64,000 nt of DNA from Thermodesulfobacteriota bacterium (GTDB taxonomy: Bacteria; Desulfobacterota; Desulfobacteria; Desulfobacterales; Desulfosudaceae), in contig JBFMDX010000015.1 in NCBI GenBank assembly GCA_040753795.1, positions 48,217 to 112,216 on the forward strand, written 5' to 3'. A program made the position numbers and the translations under genes. Shown here piece by piece: positions 50,212 to 57,809 of this stretch. How positions within the stretch are numbered: the first letter of the stretch is position 1; each line of letters begins with the position of its first letter. The notes below the pieces were generated by a model, which had not been told where the DNA came from, ran no database searches, and saw only the letters and a list, made by a program, of their open reading frames with translations.

Positions 50212-50961
50212 GTGAAGCCAACCAATAAAAAAGTCCTCTTGTTTTCATCCGGTGCAATTTTGATTGTTGCTTTTTTTGTTTGGTATTTTTTCCCCATTAT
50301 TTTTTTTCAATGGTATTGTTATAAATTTGACTTTTTTCATAAATATCTTTGCCTTACACCAGTATATATCTCAGAATTGAAAATGCCTCTTGAGAAATGG
50401 GAAGATGTCACTATTGAAAAATTATCAATGAAATTACCCTTGTCAGAATATAACGAAGTTTCTGAAGGAAAGCATAGTGTTCAGTTTAAATCTGAGAAGG
50501 GACCGGTTCATTTTCTTAATTTTTTCGTAGCAGAAGAACTAAAAAATCCGATTCTTTCATTTCAGCGCCGGTTAAAGATGCTGGAATCAAGCCCTGATGA
50601 CATTTCCTTCTTTCATTCACGAAAGAAAAATATGACCGCAGTGGAATACCAGATCAGTAAAACGATGTCGGTCCCAAGCGGCGGCCTAAGAAAAATTCTA
50701 TCTGTTCAGATCGGAGACTTGAGGGCTTTGTGCCTGCTTTTTGAAAAGCGAGATAATGGTTATGGCGCTCATATGACATTATATGATCAAAATGGGATAG
50801 AGACATTCAGCCTGATACTTCTTAACTATAAAGACGCAATAAGTCTGGAAGCGGATCTATTGTCTATCCTCGGAGGGATAAAGGCCCCCTATTTTTTAAA
50901 TGATATGAATAAAATCAGTGACGACATTAGTAGCCTTGTGAAGCGATTAAAGAAAACATAA
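50212..50961 (+). CDS. AT-rich hypothetical membrane-anchored protein
   Basis: A 249-residue protein I do not recognise. One N-terminal transmembrane helix (about 8-29, VLLFSSGAILIVAFFVWYFF) is followed by a soluble domain with alternating hydrophobic and charged stretches. The base composition is clearly more AT-rich than all neighbours, and it is flanked on both sides by inverted copies of the palindromic element, so recent acquisition is likely. The start is a GTG at 50212; no ATG is available, and the ribosome site is weak (GAGAG). Confidence 0.65.
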   Translation: MKPTNKKVLLFSSGAILIVAFFVWYFFPIIFFQWYCYKFDFFHKYLCLTPVYISELKMPLEKWEDVTIEKLSMKLPLSEYNEVSEGKHSVQFKSEKGPVHFLNFFVAEELKNPILSFQRRLKMLESSPDDISFFHSRKKNMTAVEYQISKTMSVPSGGLRKILSVQIGDLRALCLLFEKRDNGYGAHMTLYDQNGIETFSLILLNYKDAISLEADLLSILGGIKAPYFLNDMNKISDDISSLVKRLKKT

Positions 50962-51034
50962 CCTGCAGGTAATGTCGGACTACTTACAACAGCCTCACAC
51001 GTCTTTAATGTTATGAAAATGACCCCGGGAAGAG

Positions 51035-51197
51035 TATTCTGGTGAGCGACTTTGAGCCGTTTGGGAGAAAGCCGGTTGGCGTCATCCGCGTTAGAATTTC
51101 TCGCTGTTTGAGGGCGAAGCCCGAGTTCGAGAAATTGACGCGGATGACGCCAACCGACCCCAAAAGGGTCAGGGTGCGAACCAGACACTTTTCCCAG
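51035..51197. repeat. Large palindromic repeat element, copy 2
   Basis: Contains perfect 18-base arms GGTTGGCGTCATCCGCGT (51074-51091) and ACGCGGATGACGCCAACC (51138-51155), then AATTTCTCG (51095-51103) with CGAGAAATT (51128-51136) around GGGC-GAA-GCCC. The ends CTGGTGAGCGACT and GCGAACCAGACACTTTTCCC match copy 1 in inverted orientation. The outer arms differ from copy 1 in sequence but remain complementary to each other. A second hairpin GACCC-CAAAA-GGGTC follows at 51156-51170. Confidence 0.8.
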
Positions 51198-51246
51198 GCA
51201 CCATAAACAACAGGATGAATAAAACGGATAACAAACTATATCGCCT

Positions 51247-52854
51247 ATGCTGCCCCATAACCTCAATAACTGTTTGAAATTCTATTTTATTACCGATGAC
51301 GGCGCGGACCTGCCGGTGATCGACCAGGTGAAGGCCGCCATTCTCGGCGGGGCCACCATCGTCCAGTACCGGCACAAGTCATTTACCACGGCGCTTTTTG
51401 ACGAAGCCGCTGCCGTCCGGTCCATGTGCCGGGCCAACCGCATCCCCTTTATTATCAATGATAACATTCTATTGGCCAAAGCCCTGGAGGCCGACGGTGT
51501 CCATGTGGGCCAGGATGACGAATCGCCGGCCGACGCCCGCCGGATCATGGGCCCAAACGCCATTATCGGGGTCTCTGTTTCCACCCTGGCCGAGCTGGAA
51601 AAAACCGATACCGGCCCCTGTGACTATATCGGCGCCGGACCGGTGTTCGCCACATCCACCAAAAAGGATGTTAAGCCGACCATCGGCCCGGACGGCCTGG
51701 CCCGGGTGGTCAAAGCAGCGGATATTCCCGTGGTCGCCATCGGCGGGATTGATGCCGCCAATGCCGGTTCGTGTTTTGAGGCCGGCGCCGTCGGGGTGGC
51801 GGTCATCAGCTGCGTCACCCGATCCGCGCAACCGGTTGAAAGCGCTCGTCAACTGGCTGTCGCCTGCGGAATTTTCGCTTTCCCGGACACCTTGCTTACC
51901 CCCTGGAACGATGAATTCGGCCTGATCCGGGCCATTACAACCGATGCCCCCCTGACCCGCGGCGGCCAACCGGTGTTTGACGTTTCGCCCGGAGACGACG
52001 CAGCCGTGCTCAAGGATATCCGCCGGCCGGTCATCTCCACCGACGCCCATGTCCAGGGGGTGCATTTTGACTTGGCCTGGCAGACGCCGGAAGAGGTGGG
52101 GTATAAGGCGGTGGTGGTGACCTTAAGCGACCTGGCCGCGTCATATGCCCGGCCGGTTGCCATGTTCGTTAACCTGACCCTGCCGCCGGATGTTTCCGAA
52201 TCTCTGGCCATTGAAATTTGTGCCGGATTAAAGAAGGCGCTGAGGGAATATGACTGCACCCTGGGCGGCGGGAATGTGACCTCCGGCCGCGATATTTATT
52301 TAAACCTTTTTGTAATAGGTGAATTGTTAACCAGCCGATATCCTTCACGTTCAAATGCGAAGATAAATGACGGCCTGTATTGCACCGGTCCTCTCGGTCT
52401 GGCCCGCGCCGGGCTGATGATGCTTCAGAAAAAGGATGATGCCTTGCCCGGGTTAATCGAAAGGTTCAAGTTTCCCCGGGCCCGGTTTGACGCGGCCGCC
52501 ATCCTTGCCGCCCATGATGTTGCCTGCGTGATCGATGTCAGCGACGGCCTGGCCGGAGACGCGGCCCACCTTGCCGAAGCTTCCCGGGTAACCCTCACGT
52601 TTGACTTTGATGATGCGGTTTACTCTCCTGATTTACTGACGTTTTGCAAGCGTTTCGGCCAGTCGCCGGAAGAGATGGTCCTGCGCGGCGGGGAGGATTA
52701 TGAACTTCTTTTTACCTGTGATCCGGCCAAGTTTGATGCCATCCATAAACAATTGCCTGAAGCCTGCCGGGTAGGGTGGTGCCGGGAGTTTGACGGCCAA
52801 TACCTCAAGGGCTTGCCCCATGGCTTGCGGTCATTTCAACATGGGGAAAAATGA
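51247..52854 (+). CDS. Fused thiamine-phosphate synthase / thiamine-monophosphate kinase
   Basis: A 535-residue fusion of ThiE (about 10-205) and ThiL (about 215-530). ThiE: YFITDDGADLPVIDQV, ILGGATIVQYRHKS, IPFIINDNILLA, DGVHVGQDD and GPVFATSTKKD. ThiL: SPGDDAAVL, STDAHVQGVHF, TLGGGNVTSG, IDVSDGLAGDAAHLAEAS and GGEDYELLFT. ThiE joins HMP-PP and HET-P to thiamine phosphate; ThiL phosphorylates it to thiamine diphosphate. The fusion joins consecutive steps. No Shine-Dalgarno is clear before the ATG and no TPP riboswitch was found upstream. Confidence 0.9.
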   Translation: MLPHNLNNCLKFYFITDDGADLPVIDQVKAAILGGATIVQYRHKSFTTALFDEAAAVRSMCRANRIPFIINDNILLAKALEADGVHVGQDDESPADARRIMGPNAIIGVSVSTLAELEKTDTGPCDYIGAGPVFATSTKKDVKPTIGPDGLARVVKAADIPVVAIGGIDAANAGSCFEAGAVGVAVISCVTRSAQPVESARQLAVACGIFAFPDTLLTPWNDEFGLIRAITTDAPLTRGGQPVFDVSPGDDAAVLKDIRRPVISTDAHVQGVHFDLAWQTPEEVGYKAVVVTLSDLAASYARPVAMFVNLTLPPDVSESLAIEICAGLKKALREYDCTLGGGNVTSGRDIYLNLFVIGELLTSRYPSRSNAKINDGLYCTGPLGLARAGLMMLQKKDDALPGLIERFKFPRARFDAAAILAAHDVACVIDVSDGLAGDAAHLAEASRVTLTFDFDDAVYSPDLLTFCKRFGQSPEEMVLRGGEDYELLFTCDPAKFDAIHKQLPEACRVGWCREFDGQYLKGLPHGLRSFQHGEK

Positions 52855-52855
52855 G

Positions 52856-53170
52856 TTTTAAGTGGTTAAGTTTTAAGTGTTAAGTGGTTAAGTTTTAAGT
52901 GGTTAAGTGAGTAAGTGGTTAAGTTTTAAGTGGTTAAGTGAGTAAGTGGTTAAGTTTTAAGTGTTAAGTTTTAAGTGGTTAAGTTTTATAGGTGTGGGAT
53001 GTATGGTATAAGGTTCAGAGTTTATTTGTCCCGTACTCTTCACTTTATATGCTGCACCGTGCACCTTGAAACTCAAACCTTAAAGCTTAACACTTAACAC
53101 TTAAAACTTAACACTTAAAACTTAACCACTTAACCACTTAAAACTTAACACTTAAAACTTAAAACTTAAC
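52856..53170. repeat. Giant inverted array of TTAAGTN heptads
   Basis: From 52856 to 52990 the plus strand repeats TTAAGTGGTTAAGTTTTAAG. From about 53080 to 53170 it carries the reverse complement (ACTTAACCACTTAAAACTTA). The two arrays are complementary over roughly 90-130 bases around a spacer of mixed GGTTCAG/ACCTTGA heptads (52993-53080). It lies between the thiE-thiL gene and miaA. Confidence 0.85.
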
Positions 53171-53216
53171 CATAAGATATTGATATTTATAATATTGAAA
53201 TAATATTGAAATAATA
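53171..53216. repeat. AT-rich tandem AATATTGAAAT repeats before miaA
   Basis: Three tandem copies of an 11-base unit, AATATTGAAAT, run into the miaA coding frame. They supply the only in-frame start candidate, TTG at 53217. A TATAAT lies at their start. Confidence 0.7.
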
Positions 53217-54188
53217 TTGAAATTAAAAGATAAAGAAAACGCAAACCTCCCCCCCGTCATCGTCCTCTGCGGGCCGACGGGTGTCGGCAAAACCGCCTAT
53301 GCCATTGAGCTGGCCCGGGCCTTCGGCGGGCAGATTGTGGGCGCTGACTCCATGCAGATTTACCGGCACATGGATATCGGCACGGCTAAGCCAACGGTGC
53401 AGGAGAGACAGCAGGTCCCGCACTTCATGATTGATATCGTCGACCCAGATGAGGAATTCAGCGCCGGGCAGTATGGCCGGATGGCCGGAGAGGTGCTGGC
53501 CGGAATGCACAAGGCCGGGATTCTTCCCTTTCTGGTCGGCGGCACGGGGTTGTACATCAAGGCCTGTCTCAGGGGGCTTTTCCGGGAAGGACCGGCAGAC
53601 GGCCGGGTGTTAAATGAACTGAAAGACGAGGCCGCGGAAAAGGGTGCTGCCGCCATGTATGAGCGGCTGCGGTCCTGTGATCCGGAATCAGCCGAACGCA
53701 TCAACCCCAACGATGTCTTCCGGATTGTCCGGGCCCTGGAGCTGTTTGCCGTTACCGGCCGGCCGGCCTCCGAACATATCCGCTCTCACGGGTTTTCGGA
53801 ACAGCGATATAACGCATTGAAAATATGTCTGTATCCGGAACGGGAGGAGATGTACCAGGCCATTGACACCCGGGTGGACGCCATGCTGGCGGCGGGTTTT
53901 GCCGAAGAAGTTAAAGGATTGCTGGACAGGGGATATGGCCCGGAGTTAAAATCCATGCAGTCCATCGGCTACCGGCACATGGTCGCATATCTTCTCGGGA
54001 AGACTTCCCGGCAGGAAATGGTCGAGACCATGAAACGGGATACCCGGCGGTATGCCAAGCGTCAGTTGACCTGGTTCCGGGGGGATTCCGAGGTGGTCTG
54101 GGTCCGCAAGGAAGAGGGGCTGGATCGGATGTTCGGCCTGGTCAAGGCGTTTATTGACGACACAAAAGGAGAAGAATTTTCCCGATGA
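53217..54188 (+). CDS. miaA: tRNA dimethylallyltransferase
   Basis: A 323-residue MiaA that prenylates A37 of UNN-reading tRNAs. P-loop VLCGPTGVGKTAYA (residues 15-28), then GADSMQIYRHMDIGTAKPT, FLVGGTGLYIKA, RIVRALELFAVTG and a C-terminal QSIGYRHMVAYL and RRYAKRQLTWFRGD complete the family set. No ATG occurs in frame before the P-loop; the start is probably TTG at 53217, just after tandem repeats and without a Shine-Dalgarno. Expression may be low or the start misread. It overlaps the next gene by four bases (ATGA). Confidence 0.9.
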   Translation: MKLKDKENANLPPVIVLCGPTGVGKTAYAIELARAFGGQIVGADSMQIYRHMDIGTAKPTVQERQQVPHFMIDIVDPDEEFSAGQYGRMAGEVLAGMHKAGILPFLVGGTGLYIKACLRGLFREGPADGRVLNELKDEAAEKGAAAMYERLRSCDPESAERINPNDVFRIVRALELFAVTGRPASEHIRSHGFSEQRYNALKICLYPEREEMYQAIDTRVDAMLAAGFAEEVKGLLDRGYGPELKSMQSIGYRHMVAYLLGKTSRQEMVETMKRDTRRYAKRQLTWFRGDSEVVWVRKEEGLDRMFGLVKAFIDDTKGEEFSR

Positions 54189-56071
54189 TCAGATATGTCA
54201 GAGCAGGAATCGGGTTGCTGGCGGCAGGGGCTTTGTTGATGATTTTTGCCTGCGCGTCTCACCATACGGTGAAGGAGAACGTTCAGGATGATGAATTATT
54301 TATAAGAGCTGAAACTCTATATAATCAAGGATTTCACGATAGATCCTTCAACGTTTTTCTTACCTATATCCAAGCCTATCCAAAGGGGAGAAATTTATCT
54401 ACCGCTTTCTTAAGGCTGGCCGAAATCCATGCCGAAAGGGGTGAATATGCCCTGGCCCGGCAATATTACGACCGCCTTTTACAACGGGCGGAAAGCGGCC
54501 GGTTCATGGAAAAAGCCGGAATCGGCATCCTCAAGTTGTGGTTCAATCAAAAGCAGTATCACCAGGCCATTGATTATGCCCAAACCATTAAGGACGATCG
54601 ACTTTCCAGCGACGGCCTGATCAGAAAATACGCCATTGTCAGCGATGCCTGGATGGCCCTGGAAGTTCCGGAAAAGGCGGCTTCGGTTCTGGCCATGGCG
54701 ATGAACAGGGTGGACAAGAACAACTGGAATAATTTGCAGGACCGGTTCAACCGGGCAATCAAGGAGGTGGGGGAGGAGACCCTGCGGCAACTTCTGGCCG
54801 AAGTCAGCGATCCCGATCTTAAAGGTGTTTTAACCTGTCAGATCGCCGACCGTCAGATTAAGGAAGAAGATTATGATCAGGCGGTTATGAGCCTGTCCGA
54901 TCTGGTCGCCGAAGATCCGGAAAACGTCGCTGCCGGCAAGGCAGAGGAAATGATGCGGGAGATCGAAGATGAGGCGGTTTATGATTTTTATGCCATCGGA
55001 TGTCTGCTGCCCATGACCGGAGGATACCGGCTTTTCGGTGAACGGGCTTTGGATGGCATTCAACTCGCCTTCCAGGAGATGATCGCGGCCAACAACCGGA
55101 CGGACACCGCGCCCCCCATCAAACTGATTATTGCCGATACGGGATCAACCCCGGAGCAGGCCCTGGCCGCTGTCAGGGAACTGGCCGATAAAAAGGTCGC
55201 CGCCATCATCGGGCCGCTGAACTCTTTCCGGGAAGCCATTCAGGAGGCGGAAGACCTTCACATTCCCATTATCACCCTATGCCAGGAAGAAGATATCCCG
55301 GCCATGGGCCGATATGTCTTCCGGAATTTTCTGACGCCGCGGATGCAGATCGAGACCCTGGCGCGTTATGCCTGCCTGACCCGGGGACTGCGCCGATTCG
55401 CGGTGCTCTATCCCGACGAGGGATACGGCCAGGTGTTCGCCGGAAAATTCCGGGATGAGATTGCCCGGTATGGCGGCCGGATGGTCGGGTTCGAATCCTA
55501 CAATCCCGGGGACACCGATTTCGCCAAACCCATAAAAAAGCTGGCCGGTGCCGGTTTTGAAGCCCTGTTTATTCCGGACGGCCCCTCCAACGCCGGCATG
55601 ATTATTCCTCAACTGGCCTATCATGACGTGGACGGTGCCCTGCTGCTGGGCACCAATTTATGGTACAGCCCGGAACTGATCCGCACGGCCGACCGCTTTG
55701 CCCGGGGGGCGGTCCTGCCGGCCGACTTCTGGGATACCGGTCTGCCGGGAACGGAACAGTCTTTTTCGTTTCGCTATGAACGAAGCTTTAACGAAAAGCC
55801 GGGTTTTGTTGCCGCGGTGGCGTACGACACTGCCGCCATTTTGATGAATATCCTTATTCATCCGGATGTTCGTTACCGGGACTCCATTATTGAACAGCTT
55901 GAAAATATGGAAAGTTTTCAGGGGGTGACCGGGGTGACCGCGTTTGATTCCAACGGCGAAGTCATCAAGCCGCTCGCCCTGGTCATGATTCAGGACGGTG
56001 AGTTCATCCGGGTCGAGGAAACGGTCGTCACCGCCGTAGAGGCAGGAGGGGGGCCCGCGGCCGGCCGGTAA
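54185..56071 (+). CDS. LpoA-like lipoprotein: TPR region plus periplasmic-binding domain
   Basis: A 628-residue lipoprotein. The lipobox is MIFAC with Cys23. Residues 35-270 are TPR-like helical repeats (AETLYNQGFHDRSFNVFLTYIQ; RLAEIHAERGEYALARQYYDRLL). Residues 275-610 form a type I periplasmic-binding fold (AIGCLLPMTGGYRLFGERALDGIQLAF; AAIIGPLNSFREAIQEAE; FRNFLTPRMQIE; RFAVLYPDEGYGQVFAGKF). The same architecture occurs in LpoA, an outer-membrane activator of penicillin-binding protein 1A; alternatively it is a branched-chain amino acid binding-type protein. It is translationally coupled to miaA (ATGA). Confidence 0.82.
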   Translation: MIRYVRAGIGLLAAGALLMIFACASHHTVKENVQDDELFIRAETLYNQGFHDRSFNVFLTYIQAYPKGRNLSTAFLRLAEIHAERGEYALARQYYDRLLQRAESGRFMEKAGIGILKLWFNQKQYHQAIDYAQTIKDDRLSSDGLIRKYAIVSDAWMALEVPEKAASVLAMAMNRVDKNNWNNLQDRFNRAIKEVGEETLRQLLAEVSDPDLKGVLTCQIADRQIKEEDYDQAVMSLSDLVAEDPENVAAGKAEEMMREIEDEAVYDFYAIGCLLPMTGGYRLFGERALDGIQLAFQEMIAANNRTDTAPPIKLIIADTGSTPEQALAAVRELADKKVAAIIGPLNSFREAIQEAEDLHIPIITLCQEEDIPAMGRYVFRNFLTPRMQIETLARYACLTRGLRRFAVLYPDEGYGQVFAGKFRDEIARYGGRMVGFESYNPGDTDFAKPIKKLAGAGFEALFIPDGPSNAGMIIPQLAYHDVDGALLLGTNLWYSPELIRTADRFARGAVLPADFWDTGLPGTEQSFSFRYERSFNEKPGFVAAVAYDTAAILMNILIHPDVRYRDSIIEQLENMESFQGVTGVTAFDSNGEVIKPLALVMIQDGEFIRVEETVVTAVEAGGGPAAGR

Positions 56072-56116
56072 ACCTCTCAACCCCTGAACAACTCAACTCC
56101 TCAAGAGCCCAACCCC

Positions 56117-57601
56117 TCAGCGCGCTGCTTTGGCAGTGCCCTCAACATGGCTTTTCACCGTCCGCCGGTCCAGACCCGTCCGCCGGGCCACTTCACCATA
56201 AGTTCCTGATTTTTTATACAGATACCGGCAGTATTCCCTGACCAGACCCCGCGCGTCGAGTTCTCCTTCCTCAATGAATCTTGAGAACCCGTTTGGTTCC
56301 GGGAAGTGCACTGCGGAAACCGGTGTGCCGTAACTTCTTCTCAACATGACGCGGCGAACGCATTGGCCCAGTTCCCGGACATTGCCCGGCCAGGCGTAAT
56401 CCATGCCCGGCTGGACGGCGATGATTTTTCTGACCATGGCGGTTACATCGGGTGACGGCTTTCCCGTAACCTTTTCGATGGTATAGGTCAGCAGGTCATC
56501 CAGTTCCCCGGGATCTTCAGCGATTCGCCGGCGCAGGGAAGGGACCTCGATGATATCGGAGCAGAGGCGGTAAAAGAAATCGTCCCGCAGAACATTACCG
56601 GACTGGATACTCTCCAGGGAGCGGTTGGTGGCGGCGATGATCCTTCCCTGAAACCGCCGGATTTCATGGCTGCCTACCGGCGTAAAGGTCCGCTCTTCCA
56701 GCACATTAAGGAGTTTAATCTGGACAGGCTCAGACACCTCTCCGATTTCATCCAGAAAGATGGAACCGTGGGCGCTGCACTGGCCGAGAATGCCTTCATG
56801 GGCCTCCACCGCTCCGGTAAAGGCCCCCTTCCGGTGGCCGAAGAGTTCCGATTCAATGAGATTTTCCGGAAACTGGGAAAGGTTTAAGGATACGAATATG
56901 GCGGTAAAGCTCTCCCTGAATCTTTTTCGGTCCGGATCAAAGGGAATAAAGCCGCTGCTGCCGATGGCTTTGGCCGCGGCTCCCTTGCCGGTGCCGGTTT
57001 CACCGAGAATGAGGGTGGAAAAATCCTCCATCCGGTTCCACAGGTGATGCCGGTAAAAATCCATGTCACATGAAAACACGTTGTTCCAGAGACTTTCCCG
57101 AAGTTTTTTCATGCAGGGGCTGCGGCCCACCAGTCCGTGGTCAATGAAAAAATAGGCCCGTCGGATCTGGAAGCACAGGGCGAAAAACCCGACGGCCTCC
57201 GCTTCCGCAAATCCCCGCTCGACAAACAGCCTCAGCATATCGCCGGCAAAAGGGACGGGCAGGGGGCGTGCCCCGGCGCTAACCTGGTCGGTGATATGGC
57301 CGTCAAGCTGCGCTACAAAGAGATGGAAAACGTCAAAGAGGCAGGCGGCCATGAGCATTTCCCGGTCGGCGCCGGAATACGTGTCCAGTTTTCCCCTGCC
57401 GGCCCTGTGCAGGCGATCGATGCCGGCGCGAACCTCGCGGATCGCTTTTTCAATTGTTTCCGTCCGTCCGCTGCCGGGAAACAGGCCGGCGATTTTCATG
57501 TCGGTCTCGGCCCTTTTTTCTGAAAAAGGATTGGCCAGCACAGCCTGCTGGACCAGCTGGAAAAACATTCGCTCGTCAGCCGTCAGTCGGTTTTTTGGCA
57601 T
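56117..57601 (-). CDS. Sigma-54-dependent transcriptional activator
   Basis: A 494-residue bacterial enhancer-binding protein. The N-terminal 190 residues are an unrecognised sensory region. The AAA+ domain has Walker A GETGTGKG (200-207), the sigma-54-contacting GAFTGA (259-264), Walker B SIFLDEIGEV and the sensor region DDFFYRLCSDIIEVPSLRRR. A C-terminal Fis-like HTH (TYGEVARRTGLDRRTVKSHVE) binds DNA. It is divergent from the VIT/VWA gene, whose upstream region has a sigma-54 type promoter, and so is its likely regulator. Confidence 0.9.
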   Translation of the reverse strand: MPKNRLTADERMFFQLVQQAVLANPFSEKRAETDMKIAGLFPGSGRTETIEKAIREVRAGIDRLHRAGRGKLDTYSGADREMLMAACLFDVFHLFVAQLDGHITDQVSAGARPLPVPFAGDMLRLFVERGFAEAEAVGFFALCFQIRRAYFFIDHGLVGRSPCMKKLRESLWNNVFSCDMDFYRHHLWNRMEDFSTLILGETGTGKGAAAKAIGSSGFIPFDPDRKRFRESFTAIFVSLNLSQFPENLIESELFGHRKGAFTGAVEAHEGILGQCSAHGSIFLDEIGEVSEPVQIKLLNVLEERTFTPVGSHEIRRFQGRIIAATNRSLESIQSGNVLRDDFFYRLCSDIIEVPSLRRRIAEDPGELDDLLTYTIEKVTGKPSPDVTAMVRKIIAVQPGMDYAWPGNVRELGQCVRRVMLRRSYGTPVSAVHFPEPNGFSRFIEEGELDARGLVREYCRYLYKKSGTYGEVARRTGLDRRTVKSHVEGTAKAAR

Positions 57602-57741
57602 GAACTCACCTGTTATTCAATTTTTGTATACATTAAAAACATCAAATGAACATAAATTTGCGTATCATAAACATCACCGCTTGTCCATAAAAAAATAATA
57701 TTTTCTTATAAAACAAGTTGTTAAATAAAAAACCCGATTCC

Positions 57742-57756
57742 GGCACGTTTATTGAT
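57742..57756 (+). promoter_or_regulatory. Sigma-54 (-24/-12) promoter of the VIT/VWA gene
   Basis: GGCACG at 57742-57747, four bases, then TTGAT at 57752-57756. GG and GA are separated by ten bases, the required spacing; the -12 element has GA instead of GC. It is followed by hairpin AACCGG-CAAA-CCGGTT (57762-57777) near the expected start. The AT-rich 57610-57735 region would hold the activator sites. Confidence 0.7.
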
Positions 57757-57809
57757 TTATGAACCGGCAAACCGGTTAAAACCATCATTCAATAAAAGGA
57801 GGCAAGGAC

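Noticed and set aside
51198..51246. TPP riboswitch before the thiE-thiL fusion
   Set aside because: The gap is short and contains no recognisable thi-box sequence; the large hairpins upstream belong to the repeat element.
52856..53170. CRISPR array
   Set aside because: The units are seven bases long, degenerate and adjacent, with no spacers of regular length and no cas genes.
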